From: Paenibacillus sp. OV219
GTDB taxonomy: Bacteria; Bacillota; Bacilli; Paenibacillales; Paenibacillaceae
Length of the DNA stretch: 64,000 nt
Direction of reading: 5' to 3'
NCBI RefSeq assembly: GCF_900110075.1
Contig: NZ_FOCJ01000007.1
Coordinates: 186,001-250,000, forward strand
Positions within the stretch are counted from its first letter, which is position 1. Each line of letters starts with the position of its first letter. Position numbers and translations under genes: made by a program. Under the pieces are notes generated by a model. That model saw only the letters and a program-made list of their open reading frames with translations, was not told the origin of the DNA and ran no database searches. Below are positions 8,772 to 18,133 of the stretch, one piece after another.

Positions 8772-10430
8772 TTGAAAAAGTCAATCTTGGTATCGTTAAT
8801 GCTTATACTAATTAGCAGCATCGTACTGTCCGCATGTGGCAGCAGCAATGACAACACATCATCAAATACAGATAAGAGCAGCAATGCCGGAGCATCGAAT
8901 GAGACGTCTACTGAGCCAGTAGATCTTGGCTTCTTCGCTCCACAAGGCAAAGCACCGCTTGAAGATAACGAATATACGAAGCTGATCGAACAGAAGTTTG
9001 GCGTCAAAATTAAGTGGGACCTTGCGCCAACAGACGCGCTTGTTGACCGCAGACAGTTACTGCTTGCGAGCGGCGACTACCCGGAAGTATTCCTTGAGGG
9101 TAAATTCACGACTTCGGATTTGACGACTTACGGCAAACAAGGCGTGCTCATTCCGCTTAACGATCTGATTGACAAGTATGCGCCGAACATTAAGGCTATG
9201 ATGGAGAAAAAGCCTTACATGAAAGAAGCGATGACAGCGCCAGACGGCAATATCTACGGCCTCCCGCGTCTTAACGAGTGCTACCACTGTACGTTCTCGC
9301 AGAAGTACTGGATGAACAAAGATTGGCTGGATAAGCTTGGTCTGAAAGTGCCTACAACGACAGATGAACTGTATAACGTGCTGAAAGCATTCAAGACGCA
9401 AGACCCTAACGGTAACGGTAAAGCAGACGAAATTCCGCTTACTGGCGCACCAAACAAATCGGTTTGGAACGGCAACATCGATTCGTACATCATGAACTCC
9501 TTTATTTATAACGACAACGACAAGTACTTGACTGTAACAGACGGCAAAGTTGATTTTGCTGCGAACAAGCCGGAGTGGAAGGAAGGTCTCGCTTACATGC
9601 ACAAGCTGTACAGCGAAGGCTTGATCGACAAAGCGGCATTCACACAGAACGACCAAGCGGTTGGCCAACTTGGCCAGCGCGAAGGCGACGAAATTGTCGG
9701 CTCCATCACAACAGCGCTTATCAGCTACCTTGTAAAAGCGTATGAAGATAAAGACGAGCGTCAGAAGCACTGGGTTATCGTACCTCCGGTCAAAGGACCA
9801 AACGGCGTACAGCTAGCAGGTATGTCGCAAGGCATCAGTGAGTTCCCGATGGCAATCACGAATAAAGCGAGCGAAGAGCAACAAATTGCTGCAATTAAAA
9901 TCGCAGATTATGCCTACAGCGAAGAAGGCTCCCTGTTCAGCGAATACGGCCAAAAAGAAGGCATTGGCTGGAAGAAAGCGGACGCTGGTGAACTGAATAT
10001 TACAGGACAGCCAGCTAAATACAGCTTCTCCAACCTGCAGCCAGTAGACGAGAATGTTGTTCGTAATGACAGCTGGTCTCTGCTTGGACCAAAAGATCTG
10101 TCGAAAGAATTCCGTGATCTGTTCGCAACGGCTCAAGACCCGCTGACAGGCGCAGGCTACGAGAAGCGTCTTGCTGACGCAACAGCAGCTTATGCACCGT
10201 ATGCACCGAAGGAAACGTATCCTTCTGGCGCATATGTGAAACCGGAAGACACAGATACAATTGCGCAGCTGGCGACATCCATCAAGGATTATGTCAACTC
10301 CAACATGGCACAATTCATTATTGGCGATAAGGACGTTGAGAAAGACTGGGATGGTTATGTGAAAGGGTTCGACGGTCTGAACCTTGATCAATATATCCAG
10401 ATTTATCAAAACGCTATCGCGAAGAAGTAA
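8772..10430 (+). CDS. Extracellular substrate-binding lipoprotein of the sugar importer (LplA-like)
   Basis: The preferred start is the TTG at 8772, because AAGGGGG ends seven bases before it; it gives MKKSILVSLMLILISSIVLSAC with the lipobox LSAC and lipid-anchored Cys22. The frame is open back to 8640, but that would bury the signal peptide. A Ser/Asn-rich linker follows, then an SBP fold of about 500 residues. WMNKDWLDKLGLKVPTTTDE and DPNGNGKADEIPL are typical of the large LplA-type family-1 sugar-binding proteins; the latter resembles a Ca-binding loop. It binds the oligosaccharide at the cell surface and passes it to the two upstream permeases. The binding protein comes after the permeases, as is usual for this subfamily in Paenibacillus. 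Confidence 0.92.
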   Translation: MKKSILVSLMLILISSIVLSACGSSNDNTSSNTDKSSNAGASNETSTEPVDLGFFAPQGKAPLEDNEYTKLIEQKFGVKIKWDLAPTDALVDRRQLLLASGDYPEVFLEGKFTTSDLTTYGKQGVLIPLNDLIDKYAPNIKAMMEKKPYMKEAMTAPDGNIYGLPRLNECYHCTFSQKYWMNKDWLDKLGLKVPTTTDELYNVLKAFKTQDPNGNGKADEIPLTGAPNKSVWNGNIDSYIMNSFIYNDNDKYLTVTDGKVDFAANKPEWKEGLAYMHKLYSEGLIDKAAFTQNDQAVGQLGQREGDEIVGSITTALISYLVKAYEDKDERQKHWVIVPPVKGPNGVQLAGMSQGISEFPMAITNKASEEQQIAAIKIADYAYSEEGSLFSEYGQKEGIGWKKADAGELNITGQPAKYSFSNLQPVDENVVRNDSWSLLGPKDLSKEFRDLFATAQDPLTGAGYEKRLADATAAYAPYAPKETYPSGAYVKPEDTDTIAQLATSIKDYVNSNMAQFIIGDKDVEKDWDGYVKGFDGLNLDQYIQIYQNAIAKK

Positions 10431-10449
10431 CAATAGTTAGGGCAGATCG

Positions 10450-10475
10450 GGAAGTATGCCATCAGGCATACTTCC
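10450..10475 (+). terminator. Strong 11-bp hairpin between binding protein and GH3 gene
   Basis: The arms at 10450-10460 and 10465-10475 are perfectly complementary around an ATCA loop. The following bases, TTCTGTCATT, are only weakly T-rich. It may act as a partial terminator or as a 3' stabiliser that keeps binding-protein mRNA more abundant than the downstream glycosidase mRNA. Confidence 0.6.
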
Positions 10476-10513
10476 TTCTGTCATTATCTTGGGGAGAAAT
10501 GGGGAGAACGATT

Positions 10514-12826
10514 ATGCGATACAAGGATGCGGCGCAGCCACCTGCGGTGCGGGTGAAGGATCTGCTGTCGAGGATGACGACGGAGGAGAAGATCGGTCAG
10601 CTGACGCAGCCTTTCGGTTGGAAAATGTACGAGAAGCAGCAAGGCGGCACCATTGCGCTCAGTGCTGAGTTTCAAGAGCAGGTTCGCAAGGGCGGCATCG
10701 GCTCGCTCTATGGTACGCTTCGTGCGGATCCATGGACGGAAGTGACGCTTGAGAATGGGCTGTCTCCGGCGGAAGGCGCACGTGCGGTCAATGAAATCCA
10801 ACGTTTTGCAGTGGAGGAGTCTCGGCTCGGTATTCCGATCCTGTTCGGGGAAGAATGCTCGCACGGCCATATGGCGATTGGCGCGACGGTATTCCCGGTT
10901 CCGCTGTTGATTGGCAGCACGTGGAATGTGCCGCTCTATGAGGAGATGTGCCGCGCGGTTGCGCATGAGACGCGCAGCCAAGGTGGTGCTGCGACCTATT
11001 CGCCCGTACTCGATGTCGTTCGCGATCCACGTTGGGGTCGTACGGAGGAGTGCTTCGGCGAGGACCCTTATTTAATTGGCGAGCTGGCGATGGCTTCCGT
11101 GCAAGGACTGCAAGGAGATCGGCTTGACGGGGAAGGTAGCTTGATCGCGACGTTGAAGCATTTTGTTGCGTATGGCGCTTCGGAGGGCGGACGCAACGCC
11201 GGTCCTGCACATATCGGCAAGCGAGAGCTGCATGAGGTCGACTTGTACCCGTTCCGCAAAGGCGTTGAAGCGGGCGCGATGTCGATTATGCCAGCGTATA
11301 ACGAGATCGACGGCGTGCCATGCACCTCGAACGACGAGCTTCTGAACGGCTTGCTGCGCGAGGAATGGGGCTTCGATGGGTTCATCATTACGGACTGCGG
11401 CGCCATCAATATGCTGGCGTGGGGCCATGATGTTGCGAAGGATGGGGCTGAGGCATCGGCGATGTCGCTGAAGGCGGGCATTGATATGGAGATGTCCGGA
11501 GCGATGTTCGGCGTTCATCTGCAGGAGGCGCTTCTCCAGGGCTTAATTACAGAAGCGGACTTGGACCGCGCGGCAGGCCGAGTGCTTGCGGCGAAGTTCA
11601 AGCTCGGCTTGTTCGATCGCCCTTATGTAGATCCAGCGCTAGCTGCGCGGATTATCGGCAGCAAGGAGCATCGCGAATTGGCGCGGGAGATTGCGCGTCA
11701 AGGTATTGTGCTGCTGAAGAACGAGGCAAGCACGCTTCCGCTCTCGAAAGCGGGAACTGGCAAGATTGCGGTCATCGGTCCGAATGCGGACAATACCTAC
11801 AATCAGCTCGGAGATTACACGTCACCGCAGCCGCGGGAAAACATCGTTACGCTGCTTGGAGGAATTAGAGAGACGCTCGGCGAGGGTGGAGCGGATCGTG
11901 TGCTGTATGCGCCGGGCTGCCGCATTCAAGGCGACTCCCGTGAGGGCTTCGCTTCCGCGCTCGCAGCGGCGGAGCAGGCGGATGTGGTCGTGCTAGCGCT
12001 TGGCGGGTCCAGCGCGCGCGACTTTGGCGAAGGTACGATCGACTTGCGCACAGGCGCTTCGGTTGTGTCTGGCCTTGCGCAGAGCGAGATGGAGTGCGGG
12101 GAAGGCATTGACCGCACCGGCTTACACCTAATGGGCGTACAGCTGGAGCTGGCACAGGCCATTCATCAGCTCGGCAAGCGGCTCATCGTGGTCTACATTA
12201 ACGGCCGCCCGATTGTGGAGCCGTGGATTGATGAGCATGCCGATGCCATTGTAGAAGCATGGTATCCGGGTCAAGAAGGTGGCGCAGCGCTTGCTGATAT
12301 TCTGTTCGGGGATGTGAATCCATCCGGCAGACTGACGATCTCTGTACCGAAGCACGTTGGTCAGCTTCCGGTGTACTACTACGGCAAGCGCAGCCGGGGC
12401 AAGCGTTACCTGGAGATGGATGTGATGCCGCGGTATCCGTTCGGCTATGGACTGAGCTACACAACATTCGAGTACAGTGGCTTGACGCTGTCTTCGGAGC
12501 AGATCTCAGCGGACGGTGAGACTGTCGCGACGGTGAGTGTGACGAATACGGGCACGGTAGCAGGTACTGAGGTTGTTCAGTTGTATATTGGCGATAAAGT
12601 CAGCTCGATCACGCGTCCGGCGAAGGAGCTGAAGGGCTTCGCACGTGTGGAGCTTGAGCCGGGAGAAGCTCGTGAGGTCAGCTTCACGATTGGCAGAGAA
12701 CAGCTGCAAATGTTGGATCGGCAGCTGAAGCCGGTTGTAGAACCGGGGGAATTCGAAATTATGGTTGGACAGCATGTTGAAGACGTAATAGGTGCGACGC
12801 TTGTCGTCCGCGCAGAAGAGGTGTAA
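10514..12826 (+). CDS. Glycoside hydrolase family 3 (beta-glucosidase/beta-xylosidase type)
   Basis: The protein has the full GH3 architecture: an N-terminal TIM-barrel domain, an alpha/beta sandwich domain, and a C-terminal fibronectin III-like domain (VSVTNTGTVAGTEVVQLYIGD). TLKHFVAYG and GFIITDCGA are seen; the Asp of the latter (about D294) is the expected nucleophile. There is no signal peptide, so it acts in the cytoplasm. The ATG at 10514 is favoured by GGGGAG at 10501-10506; an in-frame ATG at 10499 is possible. Family members cleave beta-glucosides, beta-xylosides or arabinosides, and sequence alone does not settle which. In this locus, removal of the core xylose of plant N-glycans is an attractive but unproven role. 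Confidence 0.9.
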   Translation: MRYKDAAQPPAVRVKDLLSRMTTEEKIGQLTQPFGWKMYEKQQGGTIALSAEFQEQVRKGGIGSLYGTLRADPWTEVTLENGLSPAEGARAVNEIQRFAVEESRLGIPILFGEECSHGHMAIGATVFPVPLLIGSTWNVPLYEEMCRAVAHETRSQGGAATYSPVLDVVRDPRWGRTEECFGEDPYLIGELAMASVQGLQGDRLDGEGSLIATLKHFVAYGASEGGRNAGPAHIGKRELHEVDLYPFRKGVEAGAMSIMPAYNEIDGVPCTSNDELLNGLLREEWGFDGFIITDCGAINMLAWGHDVAKDGAEASAMSLKAGIDMEMSGAMFGVHLQEALLQGLITEADLDRAAGRVLAAKFKLGLFDRPYVDPALAARIIGSKEHRELAREIARQGIVLLKNEASTLPLSKAGTGKIAVIGPNADNTYNQLGDYTSPQPRENIVTLLGGIRETLGEGGADRVLYAPGCRIQGDSREGFASALAAAEQADVVVLALGGSSARDFGEGTIDLRTGASVVSGLAQSEMECGEGIDRTGLHLMGVQLELAQAIHQLGKRLIVVYINGRPIVEPWIDEHADAIVEAWYPGQEGGAALADILFGDVNPSGRLTISVPKHVGQLPVYYYGKRSRGKRYLEMDVMPRYPFGYGLSYTTFEYSGLTLSSEQISADGETVATVSVTNTGTVAGTEVVQLYIGDKVSSITRPAKELKGFARVELEPGEAREVSFTIGREQLQMLDRQLKPVVEPGEFEIMVGQHVEDVIGATLVVRAEEV

Positions 12827-12829
12827 GGA

Positions 12830-15800
12830 ATGTATCGTATTCATCGTTTTATTCGCAATTTATCGGAACGTCAGTGGGCGGAGCGAGTACCGCTTCGGGA
12901 TTGGAACATGCGGAAGGTTAACTATATTCTGCCGGGGCAGTATGAGCCGCTTGAGGGCAGTGAAGAGACAAGCTTGTTGTGCGATATGAAGCTCGACGGA
13001 AAGCATGGCATTACTTATTTTCTAACGAAGAAAATTACGATTCCTGCCGAGTGGGAGCACGGAACGGCTGGTTTAACGGTTAGCGGCGGTGGGGAAGGTC
13101 TGCTGCGCGTGAACGGTGATTCCTATCAGGGGCTGGATCGCAACCATAACTTTGTACCGCTATATTTGGAAGGAGTAGGCCATACGCCGCTGCTTGAGAT
13201 TGAGCTGTACGATCCGATTCCTGAGCCGTTCGATCCGCTGAACAATCAAGAGACAAAGGCTCAGCCGATTACGCAGTATGACATTACGCTTGTTCGCGTG
13301 AACAAGCTGGTGCAGAGCTTGCTGCGAAGTGTGCAGGCTGTATATGAAACGATGCGGCTGCTGCCGGAATCGGACACAGCTCCTGCCCGTCAGCAGATGC
13401 TGGATCTGCTGCACCGCACAATGCGAGAAACAGAGTGCTTATCAGAGGCACAGTGGCAAGGCGGCGAGGGGATTGCGGAGATCGAGCAGTCGTTAGCTGA
13501 ACGTGTGTGTGAACAATTCCCTGCCAGCCCATTGCAAGGAAAGATGCATATGGTCGGTCAATCGCATATTGATATTGCGTGGCTGTGGCCTGTCCGCGAG
13601 ACGGTCCGCAAGGCAAGCCGTACGTTCTCGACGATGACGTCGTTGATAGAAGAATATCCGGACTTCGTTTATTCGCAGAGCCAGCCGCTGCTGTATGATT
13701 TTGTGAAGGAGCAGGATCCTGCACTCTATGCGAAGATCAAACGGGCGATTGCAGAGGATCGTTGGGAGCTCGTCGGGGGTATGTGGATTGAGCCGGATCT
13801 CAACATCCCGAGCGGGGAGTCGCTTGTCCGTCAGCTGCTGCACGGTCAGCTCTTCTATGACGAGGAGTTTGGCAAACGCGCGACGATTGAATGGCTGCCG
13901 GATACGTTCGGCTATAGCGCATCGCTGCCGCAGCTGCTGAAGCTGGCGGGGATCGACTATTTCATGACGACGAAGCTCAATTGGAACGATACGAACAAGT
14001 TCCCGCATGAGCTGTTCCGCTGGGTCGGCATCGACGGGACTCCGATCATCTCCTACTTGAATCACGGCGTTAACGAGCATACGCGTCCCAAAGACGTGAA
14101 GGAACACTGGGAAGCTTACCGCCAGAAGGATAAGCTGGACGAGTTGATGCTTCTTTACGGTCACGGTGACGGTGGCGGCGGCGTTACTCGCGAAATGGTG
14201 GAATTCGTGCATCGCACCGAGCTTATGCCGGGCCTTCCGGTAAGTCGCTTCAGTACGGCGGGCGCGTTCTTCGAGTCCGTCTCGAAAGCCCAGGATACAC
14301 TGCCGGAGTGGCATGGCGACCTCTACTTGGAGCTGCACCGTGGTACGCTCACGACGCACGGACGGAACAAGCGGTATAACCGCAAAGCTGAAGTGCTCTA
14401 CCGTAATGCTGAGATCTGGGGTACATTCGCAAGGTTATATGCTGGAGTATCCGGGGATGCTGCTCTGAAGGCGCTGAACAAGGGTTGGAAACTGATGATG
14501 CTGAACCAGTTCCACGACATCATTCCGGGAACGGCGATTACGGAATCGTATGTGACCTCTGCTGCTGAATACGAAGAAGTCTTCGCGCTTGGTAATCAGG
14601 AGCTGGATAAGGCGCTTCGTGCTATTGCAGGCCAGGTTTCGGCGTCTTCTTCGGCTGCAACTGGCGAAGGCACGCCGTATGTCGTGTTCAACAGCCTCGG
14701 TTGGGAGCGGGACGAGACGGTTCTGATTGAGGGCGGTCTGGAGCTGGCAGGCATGAGCGCGTTCGATGAAGCGGGCGACCTGTTGAAGTCGGATTGGATC
14801 GCAGGGGCAGATGGCATGAAGCCGGCCTTGGCGGTTGCTGTGACGGGAATCCCTGCTTTTGGCTATAAGACGATCTGGCTGAAGGAAGCGGTAGGTGCTG
14901 GTACTGGCGCTGGCGGTCAGGAACTAACGGATATGTCTGTGTGGGAAACGCGTCATTATAAGCTGGAGTTCAACGAGCGTGGTGAGATCACTCGTTTGTT
15001 CGATAAAGCGGCGGAGCGTGAGGTTCTGCCAGAAGGCGCGAAGGCGAACGAGCTTCAATTCTTCCATGACAGACCGCTGTACTGGGATGCATGGGATATT
15101 GATGCGAAGTACGAGCAGCAGCGTGCGGGAGAAGCTGAGCTTCTGGAACGGAAGGTAGTTGTCTCTGGCGAGGCGCTTGATATTCTTCGTTTCGAATGGC
15201 GCTTGAACGATTCGCGGATTACGCAGGATTTGGTGCTCTATCACAATGAGAAGCGGATTGATTTCAAGACGCGCGTACAGTGGCACGAAAGCCATAAGTT
15301 ATTGAAAGTTGCGTTCCCCGTCGATGTTCTGGCGACGAAAGCGACCTATGAAATTCCGTTCGGCGCCTTGGAGCGTCCGACGCATCGCAATACGAGCTGG
15401 GAACAGGCGCAGTATGAAGTATGCAGCCATCGCTGGGCCGATGTTTCAGAAGGCGGCTATGGCGTCAGCTTGCTCAATGATTGCAAGTACGGCTATGACG
15501 TGAAGGACAGTGTGCTGCGCTTGTCGCTGCTGCGTGCGCCGAAATGGCCGGATGCGACCGCTGATCAAGGCGAGCACGAGTTCACATACTCGCTCCTGCC
15601 GCATGCTGGAGACTGGCGCTCGGCAGATGTCGTTCGGAGGGCAGCTGAGCTTAACAGCCCGACAGTTACCGTTGTAGGCGAGGGTGCGGATATCGCTAGC
15701 GGTACGAGCGGAAAGTCGTTGCCTTCGGAACAAGCGATGCTGGAGCTGGACAGTCGCTCTGTCATTCTCGATACCGTGAAGCAGGAGGAGCGCGGGGCGG

Positions 15801-15991
15801 GTACGGTTATTCGCTTCTACGAGTCGACGGGCAGCCGCGACCGGATCACGCTGCGCTTGCCAGCATCAATAAAGCAGGCGAGCATCGTCAACCTGCTCGA
15901 AGAAGAGCTCGAGCCGTGCAGCATCAGCGCGGATGGAACGATCATGTTGACGTTCAAGCCGTATGAGATCAAGTCGATTAAGGTGGAATAG
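12830..15991 (+). CDS. Alpha-mannosidase, GH38
   Basis: This 1053-residue retaining alpha-mannosidase is zinc-dependent by family. MVGQSHIDIAWLWPVRET gives zinc ligands at about H246 and D248. EWLPDTFGYSASLPQ gives the nucleophile at about D358. The lyase-like helical domain follows (NQFHDIIPGTAITESY), and a long beta-rich C-terminal half completes the family length. The ATG lies only 3 bp after the GH3 stop, indicating translational coupling. It would remove alpha-1,2, 1,3 or 1,6 mannose from imported N-glycans, complementing the GH125 enzyme upstream. It has no signal peptide and is intracellular. Confidence 0.94.
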   Translation: MYRIHRFIRNLSERQWAERVPLRDWNMRKVNYILPGQYEPLEGSEETSLLCDMKLDGKHGITYFLTKKITIPAEWEHGTAGLTVSGGGEGLLRVNGDSYQGLDRNHNFVPLYLEGVGHTPLLEIELYDPIPEPFDPLNNQETKAQPITQYDITLVRVNKLVQSLLRSVQAVYETMRLLPESDTAPARQQMLDLLHRTMRETECLSEAQWQGGEGIAEIEQSLAERVCEQFPASPLQGKMHMVGQSHIDIAWLWPVRETVRKASRTFSTMTSLIEEYPDFVYSQSQPLLYDFVKEQDPALYAKIKRAIAEDRWELVGGMWIEPDLNIPSGESLVRQLLHGQLFYDEEFGKRATIEWLPDTFGYSASLPQLLKLAGIDYFMTTKLNWNDTNKFPHELFRWVGIDGTPIISYLNHGVNEHTRPKDVKEHWEAYRQKDKLDELMLLYGHGDGGGGVTREMVEFVHRTELMPGLPVSRFSTAGAFFESVSKAQDTLPEWHGDLYLELHRGTLTTHGRNKRYNRKAEVLYRNAEIWGTFARLYAGVSGDAALKALNKGWKLMMLNQFHDIIPGTAITESYVTSAAEYEEVFALGNQELDKALRAIAGQVSASSSAATGEGTPYVVFNSLGWERDETVLIEGGLELAGMSAFDEAGDLLKSDWIAGADGMKPALAVAVTGIPAFGYKTIWLKEAVGAGTGAGGQELTDMSVWETRHYKLEFNERGEITRLFDKAAEREVLPEGAKANELQFFHDRPLYWDAWDIDAKYEQQRAGEAELLERKVVVSGEALDILRFEWRLNDSRITQDLVLYHNEKRIDFKTRVQWHESHKLLKVAFPVDVLATKATYEIPFGALERPTHRNTSWEQAQYEVCSHRWADVSEGGYGVSLLNDCKYGYDVKDSVLRLSLLRAPKWPDATADQGEHEFTYSLLPHAGDWRSADVVRRAAELNSPTVTVVGEGADIASGTSGKSLPSEQAMLELDSRSVILDTVKQEERGAGTVIRFYESTGSRDRITLRLPASIKQASIVNLLEEELEPCSISADGTIMLTFKPYEIKSIKVE

Positions 15992-16008
15992 CTATAGAGT
16001 TAATAAAG

Positions 16009-16039
16009 AAAGGGTGCTGCCTAGTAGGCAGCATCCTTT
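16009..16039 (+). terminator. Hairpin after GH38 gene
   Basis: A 13-bp stem (16009-16021 with 16027-16039, one G-T pair) closes a TAGTA loop. It lacks a T tract but stands just before a complete terminator, so it may stabilise the 3' end. Confidence 0.55.
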
Positions 16040-16045
16040 CGTGTA

Positions 16046-16086
16046 GAGAAACCCGCGTTATTTCGAAACAGCGGGTTTCTCTTTTT
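16046..16086 (+). terminator. Intrinsic terminator closing the glycan locus
   Basis: GAGAAACCCGC at 16046-16056 pairs perfectly with GCGGGTTTCTC at 16071-16081, followed by TTTTT. It ends the importer/GH3/GH38 transcript. The bases from 16088 to 16292 hold no gene that I can see, only a weak hairpin near 16169-16186 followed by a T-rich stretch. Confidence 0.9.
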
Positions 16087-16292
16087 AGTTTAAGCTTCAA
16101 CATAAGGGATATAAGAAAATCGTTGTGTCCGGTTCATCGCATACGCTTACGGTTGTCACGAACGCTATTTAGCCTCCAATGGCTAATTTAATTTTCTAAC
16201 GGTTGCTGTGCAGCTATTAGGTGATATAGCGCCAGTTACAGCGCCAAACAGCTCGAAATGATTAGAAATATCCAATATAGGGACCCACGCCG

Positions 16293-16508
16293 CTATCGAC
16301 GCCGAATCTCAAAAAACTCGCAGGCCGAGCGGTCGTGATACGCCACGTCGCTGACGCTGGATTGGCTGACGACGGTGGTGTCGTCGAAGCGGATAATGAC
16401 GCCGCCTGAATCGACGATATGATCGTCTTTGTAGACACGAAGCCGGAACTGGCGCTCCATCGCCTCGGTGAAATCTTCATCCGTCACTAAACGGTGGTAC
16501 AAGGCCAT
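16293..16508 (-). CDS. Small conserved-looking hypothetical protein, about 71 residues
   Basis: This is a soluble, acidic small protein beginning MALYHRLVTDEDFTEAMERQ. I do not recognise a family. The start at 16508 is preferred over the in-frame ATG at 16517 because GGAAGG lies only one base before the latter but 10 bases before the former. It is the downstream partner of the 196-residue protein at 16535, with an intergenic gap of only about 26 bp, so the two are probably co-transcribed. Predicted content is mixed alpha/beta with no membrane segment or cysteine pair. Confidence 0.6.
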   Translation of the reverse strand: MALYHRLVTDEDFTEAMERQFRLRVYKDDHIVDSGGVIIRFDDTTVVSQSSVSDVAYHDRSACEFFEIRRR

Positions 16509-16534
16509 AATCGCCATTCCTTCCTTATCAGTAG

Positions 16535-17125
16535 TTATAGATTACGTTCGAAATGGTACTCCATCTCGCCGGCCATCGCTGCTGGCGTATCGCCAGTCAC
16601 GCGAAAATCATGCGAATACAGCTGTTCGAAATCACCGAAATCGACCTGTTTATAAAACTCGAAGCAAGGAAAGCCGTCATGGCTGCCTCGCACCTCAACC
16701 TTGCCGTCTTCACCATGCACAGTAATGTGCAGCTCATAATCCACCGTCGGCGCATCCGGACGAAGCGGGTTGGCTGCGCTTGCTTTCATGACGAATGAGC
16801 AAGACATCGCTCCCCAAGCTTCACCTTCTACCGTGACACCGTCAGTCGGCGCTTTGCCTTGTTTCATCTCCGATACGCCGCCAGGCATCGTCTGTCGCAA
16901 AGTCGTATAACCTGTACTCGCGAAAGTGAACAGTTTGCGCTTCACAAAGTCAATGACGACCTCCTGCTCGACACGGGAACGTCCCGTATTGACCGTCGCT
17001 GGCGAAAATTCACGTGCATCACCTGCATATTCATATATGATGCCAGTTGCCGAATCTGTGATGGCCGGAAGCCACTGCAGCCCTCCAATAAATACGCTGC
17101 CGCGGATTTTTACAATCGTAGCCAT
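16535..17125 (-). CDS. Hypothetical protein of 196 residues, beta-rich
   Basis: The protein begins MATIVKIRGSVFIGG and ends with AAMAGEMEYHFERNL. It is rich in beta-strand-like alternation, has no signal peptide, and carries several Phe/Tyr-rich strands (CFEFYKQVDFGDFEQLYSHDF). It faintly recalls DUF3238-type Firmicute proteins, but I am not sure. GAGAGGCGG precedes the ATG on the minus strand. It is probably the first gene of a two-gene unit with the 71-residue protein. Its function is not assignable from sequence. Confidence 0.7.
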   Translation of the reverse strand: MATIVKIRGSVFIGGLQWLPAITDSATGIIYEYAGDAREFSPATVNTGRSRVEQEVVIDFVKRKLFTFASTGYTTLRQTMPGGVSEMKQGKAPTDGVTVEGEAWGAMSCSFVMKASAANPLRPDAPTVDYELHITVHGEDGKVEVRGSHDGFPCFEFYKQVDFGDFEQLYSHDFRVTGDTPAAMAGEMEYHFERNL

Positions 17126-17254
17126 TGTTTAACGCCGCCTCTCTCCACTACATTTGCTCCGCCTATTCTAACATAGAACAGCAGCTCACATAAATTCCCG
17201 AGCATGGTGAAATCCTACTTATACAGGCAAAGCCAAGCATGAAAGTGGGAATTG

Positions 17255-18067
17255 ATGATAATGAATATGCGAAATCGACGTGCCTTGCTCGGCGTAACCA
17301 TAGTAGCGGTGCTTGCGGTGCTGCTGCTAGCGAGTGAAGCCGCAAGTGCGATTGCTGGGCCGCATGGCGGACCGTATCATTTTGGATTTAAGAAAAGCGT
17401 TGGAGGTGCTCTGCCTTCGATTAAGGAGGAAGGGTTCCAGCCGATCCTTGAGCAGCATGGGGCGATATTTCTAGGCGATACGAAGCAAAAGGAGCTGTAC
17501 TTGACCTTCGACAACGGCTACGAGAACGGCTATACGAGTCGGATTCTGGATGTGCTCAAGGAGAAAGGCGTCCCGGCAATCTTCTTCGTGACCGGTCACT
17601 ATGTGAAGGATAAGCCGGAGCTCGTGAAGCGAATGGCGGCGGAAGGGCATCTGATTGGCAACCATTCCTGGAGCCATCCGGACATGAGCGTCATCTCGAG
17701 CAGCCAAATCCATACGGAGCTTGCGAAAGTGAAGACGGCGGTTGCTGAGCTGACTGGACAGCAGGACATGACGTATCTGCGCCCGCCGAGAGGGATCTTC
17801 AACAGCCATGTGCTAGCTGTAAGCAAGGAGCAGGGGTATACGAGCGTGTTCTGGTCGGTCGCTTACCGGGACTGGGAGCCGAATGCGCAGAAGGGCTGGC
17901 GTTATGCGTATGACAATGTGATGAAGCAGCTGCATCCCGGCGCGGTCATTCTGCTGCATTCTGTTTCGAAGGACAACACGGAAGCGCTCAGCCAGATTAT
18001 TGATGCAGCAAGGCAGCAAGGCTATACGTTTAAGCCGCTGAATGAGCTGGCGACGAAGAGTTATTAA
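17255..18067 (+). CDS. pdaA: PdaA-type polysaccharide deacetylase (muramic delta-lactam, spore cortex)
   Basis: PdaA removes the N-acetyl group from muramic acid so that muramic delta-lactam can form in the spore cortex. The NodB-homology motifs are those of PdaA: LTFDNGYENGYTSRILDVL, NHSWSHPDMS (zinc-binding histidines) and LRPPRGIFN. The closing strand is PGAVILLHSVSKDNTEAL. Residues of about 8-28 form a hydrophobic signal or anchor segment, so the enzyme acts outside the membrane. The start is uncertain among TTG 17252, ATG 17255 and ATG 17261, since only a weak GTGGG box is nearby. It supports an endospore-forming host. It appears monocistronic. Confidence 0.88.
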   Translation: MIMNMRNRRALLGVTIVAVLAVLLLASEAASAIAGPHGGPYHFGFKKSVGGALPSIKEEGFQPILEQHGAIFLGDTKQKELYLTFDNGYENGYTSRILDVLKEKGVPAIFFVTGHYVKDKPELVKRMAAEGHLIGNHSWSHPDMSVISSSQIHTELAKVKTAVAELTGQQDMTYLRPPRGIFNSHVLAVSKEQGYTSVFWSVAYRDWEPNAQKGWRYAYDNVMKQLHPGAVILLHSVSKDNTEALSQIIDAARQQGYTFKPLNELATKSY

Positions 18068-18087
18068 TTCTTTATGGCAAAATAATA

Positions 18088-18130
18088 AGCCCGGTACTCC
18101 TACTGTCTTCGGAGGACCGGGCTATTTATA
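18088..18130. terminator. Bidirectional terminator between pdaA and the convergent gene
   Basis: AGCCCGGT (18088-18095) pairs with ACCGGGCT (18116-18123), with an inner CTCC/GGAG stem and A/T-rich flanks on both sides. It can serve both convergent genes. Confidence 0.7.
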
Positions 18131-18133
18131 CGG

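Noticed and set aside
16262-16480. A second minus-strand frame (72 codons) overlapping the small protein gene at 16293
   Set aside because: It is a shifted-frame shadow without a ribosome site, and its composition is not protein-like.
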